A stretch of DNA of 64,000 nt from XYD12-FULL-36-8 sp041739035 (lineage in GTDB: Bacteria > Bacteroidota > Ignavibacteria > Ignavibacteriales > Ignavibacteriaceae). A model generated the notes under the pieces. It made no database searches and was not told the origin of the DNA. It saw only the letters and a list, made by a program, of their open reading frames with translations. A program made the position numbers and the translations under genes. Shown here in pieces: positions 25,707-35,050 of this stretch. Position 1 is the stretch's first letter; the number at the start of each line of letters is the position of its first letter. The stretch spans positions 79,310-143,309 of the forward strand of contig JBGSOQ010000455.1 in NCBI GenBank assembly GCA_041739035.1, read 5' to 3'.

Positions 25707-27260
25707 TTAATTTGTTCCCGTTGTCATTGCTTCAATTTGTTTTTGAACTTTTGATAGACTCCAGTCACCAGCTGTTTGGCTTGGTGGATAATCTTTAAAT
25801 GTACTTAAGAAATTAAAAGCATACCCTTGTATAGCTATAAGAATGTAGGCTCTATCAATATACCAGTCATAATAGGTATTCGAACCCACTAATGCTTTTT
25901 CAAAAGGATCTCTTCGAAGATTAAAAAGATAAGGGGCTCTTAATTCTACAAAAGGCTCTAACCAAATTTGCAATCTATCTGCTCTATTTTCTAAGAACAT
26001 GGCTTTCCAATCGCCATATCGTAAAGCGGCAATCTCTCCTGCATCATTTACATAAATAAAACCTTCTCTAGGAGATTCTTTAACATTCCCTTTTAAGTAC
26101 TCTAATTGATTATAACCATCGATGTAATTTTTATATGATCTACCATTCAACGTAACACCGTTTTTAGCCTTAGCAACAATATCAGGTTCTCCAGCGATAG
26201 CAGCAAAAGTGGGCAGCCAATCTTCATGCGCAACAATTCCATTTAAAGTTTTACCTGCCGGAAAATGACCTGGCCATTTTATAAAGCATGGTACACGATA
26301 TGCCCCTTCCCAGCTACTATTTTTTTCTCCATGAAATGGAGTGGTTCCAGCATCCGGCCAAGTATTGTAATGGGGTCCATTGTCTGTAGAATACATTACA
26401 ACTGTATTATCTGTTATACCTAATTCATCCAACAAATCGAGTAATTGTCCTACGTGCATATCGTGTTCAATCATACCATCTGTGTATTCATCATTGCCTT
26501 TATGACGTCTATCTTCTTTTACATGAGTTCTAAAATGCATACGAGTACCATTCCACCAAACAAAGAAAGGCTTACCCGATTTTACAGTTTCTCTAATGAA
26601 TTTTTCTGCAGCGGCAACTGTTTCATCATCAATGGTTTCCATTCGTTTTTTTGTAAGAGGACCTGTATCTTCAATACGCTGTCCACCTTTGCCATCCGCC
26701 CATGAGTGAATAACACCTCTAGGTCCAAATTTCTCTCTAAATGTTTTTCCATCTTTTAAAATCATGTCACCAGGATAATCCATATTTTCTGGCTCTTCTT
26801 CTGCATTTAGATGGTAAAGATTTCCTAAAAATTCATCAAAACCATTGTTTGTAGGTAAATGTTCATCGCGATCACCTTGATGGTTTTTTCCAAATTGACC
26901 AGTGGCATAACCTTGACTTTTCAACACAGTGGCCATGGTAAGATCAATTACTTGCCATCCTTCTTTAGCACCTGGCATACCTACTTTGGTCATTCCAGAT
27001 CTGACGGGAACACTGCCACTAATAAATGCTGCACGCCCTGCTGTGCAACTTTGCTGTGCATAATAATCCGTAAAACCAACACCTTCCTGTGCAATTCTGT
27101 CAATATTTGGTGTTTGATAACCCATCATACCGCGGTTGTTGTGACTGATATTCCACGTCCCAATATCATCGCCCCAAATTACAAGGATGTTGGGTTTGTC
27201 TTGTGCCATTAAAGACACGAAAGAAAAGAGAAATAGGATCAATAATGATTTTTTAATCAT
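25707..27260 (-). CDS. Type I sulfatase (CxAxR variant), periplasmic
   Basis: The 517-residue sulfatase has a signal peptide ending LMAQ and no lipobox. The catalytic core reads CTAGRAAFISG from Cys72. The third residue is Ala instead of Pro, an accepted variant of C-x-(P/A)-x-R. Metal ligands are in IWGDDIGTWN and MYSTDNGPHYN; the basic pocket is in FGKNHQGDRDEHLPT. TAAGGAG precedes the ATG. It is shorter than the neighbours and related to the one at 29595 (shared TDYYAQ..C / FSFYAQ..C and YPP segments near the end). The absence of a lipobox predicts free periplasmic location. The substrate is unknown. Confidence 0.92.
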   Translation of the reverse strand: MIKKSLLILFLFSFVSLMAQDKPNILVIWGDDIGTWNISHNNRGMMGYQTPNIDRIAQEGVGFTDYYAQQSCTAGRAAFISGSVPVRSGMTKVGMPGAKEGWQVIDLTMATVLKSQGYATGQFGKNHQGDRDEHLPTNNGFDEFLGNLYHLNAEEEPENMDYPGDMILKDGKTFREKFGPRGVIHSWADGKGGQRIEDTGPLTKKRMETIDDETVAAAEKFIRETVKSGKPFFVWWNGTRMHFRTHVKEDRRHKGNDEYTDGMIEHDMHVGQLLDLLDELGITDNTVVMYSTDNGPHYNTWPDAGTTPFHGEKNSSWEGAYRVPCFIKWPGHFPAGKTLNGIVAHEDWLPTFAAIAGEPDIVAKAKNGVTLNGRSYKNYIDGYNQLEYLKGNVKESPREGFIYVNDAGEIAALRYGDWKAMFLENRADRLQIWLEPFVELRAPYLFNLRRDPFEKALVGSNTYYDWYIDRAYILIAIQGYAFNFLSTFKDYPPSQTAGDWSLSKVQKQIEAMTTGTN

Positions 27261-27495
27261 AATGATGACTCCTTAATTAGTGTGTATTATTGATTTGCTA
27301 GAAAAGTAACAATCAAAAATTAAAGAAAGTTCATTAACAAGCCAAGTTTGTAGTGATGAAAATAAATTTTTCGACCCTGAAGTATGATGAGAAACTGTAT
27401 GAATTATATTCAAACAGATTATTTTTTTGATCCGAATTTAGTCGGAGATAGTAAAAAAGCTGAAGAGAAAGAATTAATGATTCCAATAAATAACA

Positions 27496-27515
27496 AAAGG
27501 GCACAACGGCCCCTT
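27496..27515 (-). terminator. Terminator after sulfatase 27541
   Basis: Stem AAGGGGC / GCCCTTT with a 6-base loop, followed by TTGTTATTTATT on the minus strand, 25 bases after the stop. Confidence 0.6.
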
Positions 27516-27540
27516 CATTATTAAAAATTAAAATAATTAA

Positions 27541-29247
27541 TTACTGCCCGTAACTTCTTATATAAAGAGAATCATAATGTCCTTTATGATCGAATACTTC
27601 ATTGGTTTTTGAATATTGCAACCACTCGTTGATAAGTTCATCTCTTATTTCTGGGTGTTGGTCAGAAACATCATTAATCTCTCCCGGGTCAACTTCTAAA
27701 TCGTATAATTGCCAGTAGCCTGCACCAAACGGCTGTGGCAATCTCAGTATTTTCCATTTTCCTTTTATGTAAGCTTTCATTTCAAACAGCTCGTAACCCA
27801 TACCTGTGTTTTCATGAACAGATTGAACTTTCCCTGTAAGGATGGGCAAAATAGATTTACCAATAAGACTGTGAATCTTGTGTCCGTTAAACTCATCAGG
27901 ATAAGTTGCGCCGGTTATTTCCAGCAGTGTTGGCATAATGTCAGTAACGTGAACAAAGCTGTAATTCCATTTTCCCGGAGTATTAGTTGTTCCTGGTGTC
28001 TTAATTATTAATGGAGCTCTTATTCCACCTTCTGTTGTGAAAGTCTTAAATAATCTTAGAGGTGATGAAACAGCTTGTGCCCAACCCGGACCCATTGCAA
28101 TATAAGATCCCTTTAAGCCACGATTATCCAGTTCGTTGTTAAACGTACTTAAATACTTTCCATCTTCATTGCCCGGATATGTTGAAGCAACTGCCCCGTT
28201 TGCGCCGTTATCTGAAAAGAAAAGAATCATGGTGTTATCATACATTCCGTTGTCTTTAAGATATTTAATAACCCGGCCGATACTCATATCAACATACTCA
28301 ACCATAGCGGCATAAACTTCCATATCGCGTGCAAATTCCTGCTGTTGTTTTTTGCTTAATGTTTCCCATTTCGGAACCATCGGGTTCGGAGCAAAATTAT
28401 TTACTTGCTCGGGCATCAAACCCAAAGCTTTTAAATTTTTCAGGCGTGAAAGTCTCAGTGCATCCCAACCGGCATCAAATTTTCCTTTGTATTTTTTAAT
28501 GTACTCTTCCGGAGCATGCAGCGGATCGTGCGGAGCGGTGTATGCAAGGTAGGCAAAAAATGGTTTGCCATCTGATTTGTTCATATCGATAAACCGAAGC
28601 AATGAATCAGTATAATTTTTAGTCGAATAAAAATCAGTAGGAAGTTCAACTTCTTTTCCGTTTCTTGTATAATCCATATGCTGTAATGGAGACAAAGCTC
28701 TCTGATCATCAAAATGACTGCCGCCGCCTGTACCAAGAATAAATGTTTCCTCGAATCCTCGATCAAAAGGATTTTCACCTTGCTCTTCACCAAGATGCCA
28801 TTTACCGGTCATATAGGTATGATAGCCAACGGTGCGTAAAAGTTCAGGAATGGTAACTACCTGTGTACTTAAGGCACCAGCATAGCCGGGAAGATTTAAT
28901 TCTCGCAGCTGCGGATAATCAAGCTCGCTCATAATGCCAAGACCCGCAACGTGATTATCATTTCCTGTTAACAAAGCTGAACGTGTTGGAGAGCAAGTCG
29001 GCAACACATGAAAGTTAGCAAATAGCATTCCACCTTCAGCAAGTTTATTCAGTTCCGGAGTCTTTATAATTTTACTTCCAAAAGGTTCAATGTCACTAAA
29101 GCCTAAATCGTCAGCCACAATAAATAAAATATTTGGTTTCTCAGAACTCGAATCAGTTGTTTCTTTTTCCTTCTGTTGTTCACAGCCTATAAATATAAAC
29201 ATAAGGACAAAAACCAGAAGAGTTTTGAGAATTGAATAGTTATACAT
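27541..29247 (-). CDS. Type I sulfatase, lipoprotein
   Basis: The 568-residue protein starts at the ATG at 29247. The frame continues upstream to 29307, but the lipoprotein signal (FIGC, Cys22) fits the inner start. The catalytic core is CSPTRSALLTGN from Cys85. Metal ligands are in VADDLGFSD and FFSDNGANG, with MTGKWHLGEEQGENPFDRGF as the Lys/His region. It resembles the sulfatase at 11163 in length and in LPQLLK/IPELLR-type stretches. A remnant of a 34361-type gene lies between it and the upstream sulfatase. It is anchored in an envelope membrane. Confidence 0.92.
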   Translation of the reverse strand: MYNYSILKTLLVFVLMFIFIGCEQQKEKETTDSSSEKPNILFIVADDLGFSDIEPFGSKIIKTPELNKLAEGGMLFANFHVLPTCSPTRSALLTGNDNHVAGLGIMSELDYPQLRELNLPGYAGALSTQVVTIPELLRTVGYHTYMTGKWHLGEEQGENPFDRGFEETFILGTGGGSHFDDQRALSPLQHMDYTRNGKEVELPTDFYSTKNYTDSLLRFIDMNKSDGKPFFAYLAYTAPHDPLHAPEEYIKKYKGKFDAGWDALRLSRLKNLKALGLMPEQVNNFAPNPMVPKWETLSKKQQQEFARDMEVYAAMVEYVDMSIGRVIKYLKDNGMYDNTMILFFSDNGANGAVASTYPGNEDGKYLSTFNNELDNRGLKGSYIAMGPGWAQAVSSPLRLFKTFTTEGGIRAPLIIKTPGTTNTPGKWNYSFVHVTDIMPTLLEITGATYPDEFNGHKIHSLIGKSILPILTGKVQSVHENTGMGYELFEMKAYIKGKWKILRLPQPFGAGYWQLYDLEVDPGEINDVSDQHPEIRDELINEWLQYSKTNEVFDHKGHYDSLYIRSYGQ

Positions 29248-29370
29248 TTTTATCTTTCTATTTTTTGAATAGAGAAAATATAGAAAATATAGAAAATATT
29301 TTATCAATCAGGAATAGGGAGGAAAGGTAAATTATTTACCCCAGGTAATTCATATACAGGTATTGCGTTT

Positions 29371-29472
29371 TTATTCGTTTCTTTTAAACTCCACGTAAAA
29401 AGTCAATCCTTCAACAGCCTGGTAATAATCACCGGGGAGTATGTCTCTATTGGACTGGTAGTTTGTTCCTTA
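29371..29472 (-). pseudogene. 3' remnant of the 34361-type gene
   Basis: Minus-strand codons read GTNYQSNRDILPGDYY, then QAVEGLTFYVEFKRNE and a stop. The intact protein at 34361-34798 has GSNYNLTYIPERDMLVGDYY and QAVEGLTFYVEFARRK. A few codons are deleted and a stop sits just before the aligned part. Only the last third of the gene remains. Confidence 0.8.
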
Positions 29473-29534
29473 AAATTTTCTCTAGATTATTTGTCATATA
29501 CTATAAGCCAAGTCTGCACTATTTATTTAGCATA

Positions 29535-29564
29535 AAAAAGGCGTTGATTGAATCAACGCCTTTT
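29535..29564 (-). terminator. Strong rho-independent terminator after sulfatase 29595
   Basis: A perfect stem of about 13 bases (AAAGGCGTTGATT / AATCAACGCCTTT) with a one-base centre, flanked by A-runs and T-runs. It could work both ways. Confidence 0.88.
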
Positions 29565-29594
29565 GCGTGAGCTTATCTAACTGCTCATTTACAT

Positions 29595-31214
29595 TTAGTT
29601 GCCTGTAGGCATTGGAATATTAAATCCATCTTTTTCCAACTGATCACGAAGCCATTCAAAGCGTTGATAGTTTGAAATAGTAATAGGACCGTTATAACCC
29701 AAACTTTGCAATTTACGCGGTGGATACTGCACGTAGGTCTGCATTAAATTCTTAATTGCTTCGCTTATCGTTACCAATGTCCATGTTCGTTCAGTGTAGT
29801 TATTCATAAAGATGTCATATCGTTCTTGGGGATCTGCCCAGAGGTCAAAAACCTGCGGAACAATGGCAACATATTTCTCAGCACCTTTCCAACCGAGATT
29901 TGCATCTACAGCCAGACCACCGGTTGTTGCACCATTATCACCACGCAGATTAAATACTGCTTTATAATTTCCTACTCTTGTTGCACCGGGCGAAAGTTCA
30001 TTTTCGGTAAAGTAGAACCATTCGGTTCGTAGCCCCTTACCTGTTCCAAATAAAATCGGAGACATATCATAACTGTCAAACATTATTGGCTTTCCTTCAC
30101 GGTCTTTTGTCGGCAATTCAATTCCTGCAACAGAAGCAAAAGTTGCCATCAGATCAAGACCACCAACAATATCATGATTCCTTTCGCCTGCTTTAATTTT
30201 TCCGGGCCAGATGGCGAACGCAGGAACACGGTTTCCACCTTCACGGACGGTTCCTTTAGTACCACGAAATGGTGTGTATCCTGCATCGGGATAAACATCC
30301 TGCCATGCACCGTTATCAGTCGTATAAACCACTAAAGTGTTTTTGTCCATTCCTAATTCTTTAAGCTTAGCCATTATGTGACCGATACGAGTATCAAGTT
30401 CAAGAACTGCATCAGCATATTTACTTTTAGACATTGACTTATGTATGAATTCCGGTGCCGGCATATTCGGCTGGTGGACTTTCATAAAATTAATATTTAT
30501 GAACCAAGGCCCTTTTTGTTTCGCAGCATCTTCTAGGAATTTAAGGCCAGACTGCTCAACATATTTGTCCATAAAAGGAATACCAACAACACCTTTATCC
30601 GGCGTATCAACATATTGCCCGTTAACTTTCCAATCCTCGTGAGGTTTTTCGCCAGCATTTCCAGACATTGAACCTTTGGTTACTTTCCAGAACATTTCTC
30701 TTAATTTTGGATCCATATCCGGGAACCAGGTTGAGTCACCGTATGTATAGGCGTTGCAGTGATAGAGAAAAGCATGTTCCATAACGTCATAACCCTGTGC
30801 ATTTGGTAATGCATAGTCATCTTCACCAAGATGCCATTTACCAGTAAAGTAAGTTTTGTAACCACCAGTTTTAAGAACAGAAGCGAGTGTCCATTCTGCT
30901 GTAGGTAGCCCGCCGCCTTGACCCTGGAAAGCAACCGTTGTCATTCCACTTCGGTTTGGAATACGTCCGGTCTGCAATGCTGCTCTGCCGGGAGTACAAC
31001 TTGGCTGTGCATAGAAAGAAAAGAATGTCATTCCGTCTGCAGCAAGTTTGTCGATGTTGGGTGTCGGCATTCCGCGTCCTTCACCGCCGCCGTAAGGTCC
31101 AAGATCTCCATAACCAGTGTCATCCGACACGATTAAAAGGATATTTGGTTTCTCCTGCGCGAACAGAGTAATGCTTGCACAGAAGAAAAATATTAGTAAT
31201 GATTTTTGTATCAT
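29595..31214 (-). CDS. Type I sulfatase, periplasmic
   Basis: The 539-residue sulfatase has a signal peptide ending LFAQ. The catalytic core is CTPGRAALQTGR from Cys73. Metal ligands are in IVSDDTGYGD and YTTDNGAWQD, and the GKWHLGEDDYALP segment supplies the Lys/His pair. ATAGGAG precedes the start. The PSCTPGRAALQTGRIPNRSG context is typical of a sulfatase group found in Proteobacteria and Bacteroidota beside DUF1254 genes. Composition is visibly more G+C-rich than the flanking two-component genes. A perfect 21-base palindrome at 31264-31284 lies 50 bases upstream and may be its operator. Confidence 0.92.
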   Translation of the reverse strand: MIQKSLLIFFFCASITLFAQEKPNILLIVSDDTGYGDLGPYGGGEGRGMPTPNIDKLAADGMTFFSFYAQPSCTPGRAALQTGRIPNRSGMTTVAFQGQGGGLPTAEWTLASVLKTGGYKTYFTGKWHLGEDDYALPNAQGYDVMEHAFLYHCNAYTYGDSTWFPDMDPKLREMFWKVTKGSMSGNAGEKPHEDWKVNGQYVDTPDKGVVGIPFMDKYVEQSGLKFLEDAAKQKGPWFININFMKVHQPNMPAPEFIHKSMSKSKYADAVLELDTRIGHIMAKLKELGMDKNTLVVYTTDNGAWQDVYPDAGYTPFRGTKGTVREGGNRVPAFAIWPGKIKAGERNHDIVGGLDLMATFASVAGIELPTKDREGKPIMFDSYDMSPILFGTGKGLRTEWFYFTENELSPGATRVGNYKAVFNLRGDNGATTGGLAVDANLGWKGAEKYVAIVPQVFDLWADPQERYDIFMNNYTERTWTLVTISEAIKNLMQTYVQYPPRKLQSLGYNGPITISNYQRFEWLRDQLEKDGFNIPMPTGN

Positions 31215-31263
31215 TATATAACTCCTATAAATTATTAGAGAATTAGTTAATTAAATGATGGTT

Positions 31264-31284
31264 GTTTATAAATTATTTATAAAC
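31264..31284. promoter_or_regulatory. Perfect AT-rich palindrome upstream of sulfatase 29595-31214
   Basis: Ten-base arms GTTTATAAAT / ATTTATAAAC surround one T. The core TATAAA..TTTATA is similar to the palindrome in the two activator leaders (spacer differs by one base), but AT-richness makes chance likely. Confidence 0.35.
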
Positions 31285-31345
31285 AGACCAGTTCTACATC
31301 TTTAGTTTACAAAGTATGTTTAGAAATTGTTATTTAATTCGTGCT

Positions 31346-31714
31346 TCAATTCTCAGATAGCCCGGTGCTTAATGTTTTTAGAATCAAATTTATTAACGCA
31401 TCGCCATCTATCGGCTTTCTTAAATATTCAACAACGCCATAATCTTTTGCGCACTGCCTGCTTTCTTTTTCATCGAACGCTGTTATTGTAATTACGGGGA
31501 TATTTATTTTTCTTTCTTTCAAAATCTTCAATAGTTGGTTGCCGTTAATTCCCGGCATATGAATATCGAGCACCAGGAGGTCTTGTTCAGTTTGCTCATA
31601 GGAATCCAAAAATTCCTCAGCACCTGAGAAAGATTTGTAATCTAATCCGGATGCAGTAAAGAGAATTTCAAATGATCTTCTTACAGATTTGTCGTCGTCA
31701 ATTATATATATCAT
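31346..31714 (-). CDS. Single-domain response regulator (receiver only)
   Basis: The 122-residue receiver domain has acidic pair Asp6-Asp8 (IIDDDKS), phosphoacceptor Asp50 (VLDIHMPG), a Thr in VITITAF and Lys in LRKPIDG. There is no output domain. It is the third gene of a minus-strand set with a histidine kinase and a FixJ-like regulator. It could be a phosphate sink or a second output that acts through protein contact. The 98-base gap to the upstream regulator shows no terminator, so co-transcription is likely. Confidence 0.88.
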   Translation of the reverse strand: MIYIIDDDKSVRRSFEILFTASGLDYKSFSGAEEFLDSYEQTEQDLLVLDIHMPGINGNQLLKILKERKINIPVITITAFDEKESRQCAKDYGVVEYLRKPIDGDALINLILKTLSTGLSEN

Positions 31715-31812
31715 AATGCTACTAGGAAAATGACTATATCTATTGAAAACGTCTATAGTACTTTAGTTCTATAATCTGTTAAGGTATGTAGGGTTGATTT
31801 CGGAGAGAATAA

Positions 31813-32442
31813 TTATTGATTTGGGTAACTAATACCTGCTTTCTCAGCTATCCGGACAAGCTCTGCAACAGATTTTACCCCCAGCTTTTCGGTAATTTTT
31901 CCCCGATGCAATTTAACTGTATGCTCTGCTATGTTAAGCTTGTAGGCAATCTGTTTGTTAAGCATTCCAGTAATAACATATTTGAACACCTCAAGTTCTC
32001 TGTCGGTAAGATTTGAGAGGAGATCTTGCAGTTTCTTCAGTTGATCAAATTCTTTTTTAATTTCGTGTGATTTAGTTAAAGCTTCTTCAACTGCATTTAG
32101 AAGTTGTTCATCATCAAACGGCTTCTGAAGAAAATCAATTGCGCCTTTCTTCAACGCCTGAACACTTTCGGGGACGCCGCCCTTTCCGGTAATGAAAACA
32201 ATTGGAAGGCTGTCTTGTTTGTTCAATAACTCTTCTTGAAGTTCAAGTCCGCTTATACCTTCAAGGTTTATATCAAGAATGATACAGCCTGTTCCATTAA
32301 ACTTTTCACGATTAAGAAACTCTTCTGAGCTGGAAAAAGTCTCTACATCATAATCTGATGCTTTCAAAAGCAGGGGAAGGCTTCTTCGAACCGATTCATC
32401 ATCGTCAATTACAAATATTTTTTCATCCTTTTGGATCATCAT
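31813..32442 (-). CDS. FixJ/LuxR-family response regulator
   Basis: The 209-residue protein has a receiver domain (acidic Asp13-Asp15, phosphoacceptor Asp57 in ILDINLEG, Lys in LQKPFDD). It is joined to a LuxR-type helix-turn-helix with LTDRELEVFKYVITGM and KLNIAEHTVKLHRGKITEKLGV (about 140-190). Its start overlaps the end of the kinase gene by 20 bases, which is translational coupling; either of two adjacent ATGs may be used. It is probably phosphorylated by the kinase at 32423. Targets are unknown; the flanking sulfatase genes are candidates by position only. Confidence 0.92.
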   Translation of the reverse strand: MMIQKDEKIFVIDDDESVRRSLPLLLKASDYDVETFSSSEEFLNREKFNGTGCIILDINLEGISGLELQEELLNKQDSLPIVFITGKGGVPESVQALKKGAIDFLQKPFDDEQLLNAVEEALTKSHEIKKEFDQLKKLQDLLSNLTDRELEVFKYVITGMLNKQIAYKLNIAEHTVKLHRGKITEKLGVKSVAELVRIAEKAGISYPNQ

Positions 32443-34303
32443 CCCACAAATTTAATTGAAATGAAAAAGTTGCACCCCCATCAGAATTATTGTCTGCCCA
32501 AATTTTTCCTTCGTGTTCATCAATAATAGTTTTACTTATTGCAAGTCCGATTCCAAATCCCTTTTCATTTGTAGTGGCAAAAGGTTTAAATAATTTACTT
32601 TTGATTGTTTCGTCGATACCGCTTCCGTAATCACGCACAGATACAATTACCTTATTATTACCAGTTTCTTCAAAAATTTCTATTGCTCTTTTATCATTGT
32701 TTGCTTCTTCAATAGCATGTGCAGCATTAGATACAAAATTAAGAAGCACCTGTTGTATTTGTGTTCGGTCTGCTGATACATAAACCAAATTTTCAGAAAG
32801 ATTCAATTGAAGTTTTATATTCTTTATAATTAATTCACCTTTGAAAATATCAGCAACCTGTTTAATCAACTGATTGAGATCAACTTTTTGTTTTTCTCTT
32901 TTTTCAAGCTTTAACAACTGCCGAATGCTGCTTAAAACTTCGGCTGCACGTTTATCGTCTTCAACTATATTTTGAAGTATTTCATCCATCATTTCAGGAT
33001 TCAGATTACCCGTTTTCATAAATCTCAACCCTGCTTGTGCCGAGTTTCTGATAGCGGTTAGCGGTTGGTTCAATTCGTGAGAAAGCGAAGCTGTAAGTTC
33101 ACCCATACGTAAAATCCTGTCTTCTCTAACGAGTTCTCTGTATCGGTTTTCAGTTTCCAATAATTTTTTCGTAGTCACTTTCTGTTTCTTATTTAACTGA
33201 GCCAGATTTACAATTAAGAGAGTCTGTAAAATAATAAATAGCAAAGCACCGGAAATCAGCCATTTATTTGTATCAATAAAATTATATTCTTGGTGCAATA
33301 GTATGCTTCCAGCAGGAATAAGTTCAGAATCTTCAAGTCCTCTTTTTTTCAACTCGCGCCAATCAAAAACATATTGATTCAAGTCGTCAGAATCAACTAT
33401 AATTGAACTTGGACTCTGTCCGTCCAGTATTTTAATTGCTGCCTTTCCTGCTTCAATACCTGCAATCTCCATACTAGCGACATAACCTCCAAAAGCCCCT
33501 TCTTCAAAAGGTGTGTCCAGCAATACGAAAATTGGTTCGGATGTCTTTTTACTTATTAAGCGGATTGCTTCAGGGGTGCTATAGTTTACATTATTTGCAT
33601 CTGAGGTAAAAGTTGTTACCACAATAATACTCTTTTCAGGAATTTGCGATACACGATCAAGAACAATTTCCATAGGAACGTTAGCCAGATTCACAATTTT
33701 TTTTGAGTTATACAACTCATGTGCTGCATCCAAGGTTACTTTGTTAAGGAAATTATCCAGGGTTGTTGCCCCGGATACTATGTATATCGTGGAATAATCA
33801 GGAAAAAGCTTAAAAGCAAGGTTGAGATTTTTTTTTGCATCAATGGTTGCAAGTATTTCAGTGGTATTAGAATGCAAAGAATACTTGTGGTAATTCTCGG
33901 AAGTATAATTGAAGTCTAATGAGATTGTCGGTAGATTTTTTAAATGTTCAGAAGCATAGTTTTTGATTATTGGAATTATGCGTGGCCCAATAACTATTAG
34001 CAAATCAAGATCGGTCCCCTTATACTTTTCATTAAACCTATCGAACAAATATTCTTGATAACTTAGATCCGGAAACTTACCGACGTCAAGATATTCAATA
34101 AATAATTTATGCGGTTTTGCATATTCTTCTATGAATACATTTTTGAAATTGTTAAGAATCATCTGGTACGCAACGATTCCCTCGTTCATGGAACAAATAA
34201 AAAGAATGTTTTTTGTTTCTTCTTTCTCCGTTGAAAGTGTTTTTTGAAATGGTATCAACATTACCAATACAAGCAGAAGAGAATATTTTAATTTTGAAGA
34301 CAT
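32423..34303 (-). CDS. Membrane histidine kinase with ABC-substrate-binding-like sensor
   Basis: The 626-residue kinase has a signal sequence (1-25) and a periplasmic domain (about 30-340). That domain resembles the periplasmic-binding PF04392-type domain (NILFICSMNEG, VIGPRIIPI, GGYVASMEIAGIEAGKAAIKIL). One membrane helix follows (about 347-369). A FixL-type HisKA has His409 in SLSHELNQPL, and the ATPase domain has NFVSNAAHAIEE, DYGSGI and GFGIGLAIS. Fusing a binding-protein-like sensor to a FixL-type kinase suggests that a small extracellular ligand is read directly. It forms an operon with the two response regulators. The ligand may be a sulfatase product or substrate, but this is inference from location. 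Confidence 0.9.
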   Translation of the reverse strand: MSSKLKYSLLLVLVMLIPFQKTLSTEKEETKNILFICSMNEGIVAYQMILNNFKNVFIEEYAKPHKLFIEYLDVGKFPDLSYQEYLFDRFNEKYKGTDLDLLIVIGPRIIPIIKNYASEHLKNLPTISLDFNYTSENYHKYSLHSNTTEILATIDAKKNLNLAFKLFPDYSTIYIVSGATTLDNFLNKVTLDAAHELYNSKKIVNLANVPMEIVLDRVSQIPEKSIIVVTTFTSDANNVNYSTPEAIRLISKKTSEPIFVLLDTPFEEGAFGGYVASMEIAGIEAGKAAIKILDGQSPSSIIVDSDDLNQYVFDWRELKKRGLEDSELIPAGSILLHQEYNFIDTNKWLISGALLFIILQTLLIVNLAQLNKKQKVTTKKLLETENRYRELVREDRILRMGELTASLSHELNQPLTAIRNSAQAGLRFMKTGNLNPEMMDEILQNIVEDDKRAAEVLSSIRQLLKLEKREKQKVDLNQLIKQVADIFKGELIIKNIKLQLNLSENLVYVSADRTQIQQVLLNFVSNAAHAIEEANNDKRAIEIFEETGNNKVIVSVRDYGSGIDETIKSKLFKPFATTNEKGFGIGLAISKTIIDEHEGKIWADNNSDGGATFSFQLNLWDDDPKG

Positions 34304-34360
34304 ATTTAGAAATAAAACATCATTATTCTGTAAAAAACAATTTAACTTGCCAAAAAATCA

Positions 34361-34798
34361 TTATTTTCTTCTAGCAAACTCGACGTAAAAAGTTAAACCC
34401 TCAACTGCCTGATAATAATCTCCGACAAGCATATCTCTTTCAGGTATGTAAGTTAAATTATAATTTGAGCCGGGATAGTTTTCATCTCTTAACTCAATAT
34501 AGATCTTTAAAAATCCTTCTTTATAAGACCACTCTGCTTTGCTGACATTGATTGGTCTTGGATTAAAATAATGAGCATTCATAATTCCATTATCAGAAAC
34601 ATTGGATATTTTAATTTGATATTCAGCATCAGTTCTTATCCAGCTCCCGGCGATAATATTTTCATCACTTGATCTTGGTAGAGTTACAGATTCTTCCACC
34701 GTTTCATTAACAGGTTGGTTAAAAAAGAAGAAATAAGAGACGATGACTGCTGCAGAAATTATAATAGCTATATAGAATATTGATTTATTATTTTTCAT
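34361..34798 (-). CDS. Membrane-anchored small beta-rich protein, sulfatase-associated
   Basis: The 145-residue protein starts at the ATG at 34798. One N-terminal membrane segment (IFYIAIIISAAVIVSYFFFF) precedes a compact beta-rich domain with IAGSWIRTDAEYQIKISNV, HYFNPRPINVSKAEW, NYPGSNYNLTY and GDYYQAVEGLTFYVEFAR. I do not know a named family. The kept NPxPINVS and DYYQA motifs suggest a real conserved protein rather than a random frame. Relics of its 3' end at 29371 and perhaps 15994 show that this family has been duplicated around the sulfatase genes. It faces the periplasm; the role is unknown. Confidence 0.7.
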   Translation of the reverse strand: MKNNKSIFYIAIIISAAVIVSYFFFFNQPVNETVEESVTLPRSSDENIIAGSWIRTDAEYQIKISNVSDNGIMNAHYFNPRPINVSKAEWSYKEGFLKIYIELRDENYPGSNYNLTYIPERDMLVGDYYQAVEGLTFYVEFARRK

Positions 34799-34871
34799 TT
34801 TAATTTCACTCGAAGAAATTTTTAAAGTTTTAATTATTAGCAATTAAATAATAAATAATTTTTGGGTGAAT

Positions 34872-34886
34872 TACTTATTATAAGTA
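34872..34886. promoter_or_regulatory. Palindrome between divergent genes 34361 and 35051
   Basis: Perfect 7+1+7 palindrome TACTTATTATAAGTA in the only divergent intergenic region of this part. It is a candidate operator; no other support. Confidence 0.3.
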
Positions 34887-35050
34887 GATACCTTATGGGG
34901 ATTAGACTAATATTAATTAAAGCTCAATCTCTTGCTGTAAATTTAAAATTATTGTAATTCTGCATAGTATATTTAATAAAAAAAATATTAGTTTTAAGCG
35001 ATAACTAAATAATTATTTTAGTCTTTAATAAAAAATAATTGGATAAATAT

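Noticed and set aside
27320..27345. GCCA upstream of sulfatase 25707-27260 as a sigma-54 promoter
   Set aside because: No GC dinucleotide ten bases from the CC on the correct side.
27384..27524. Short plus-strand frame of 46 codons (MMRNCMNYIQ...) between two minus-strand sulfatases
   Set aside because: No ribosome site, it runs through the sulfatase terminator at 27496, and its product resembles nothing I know.
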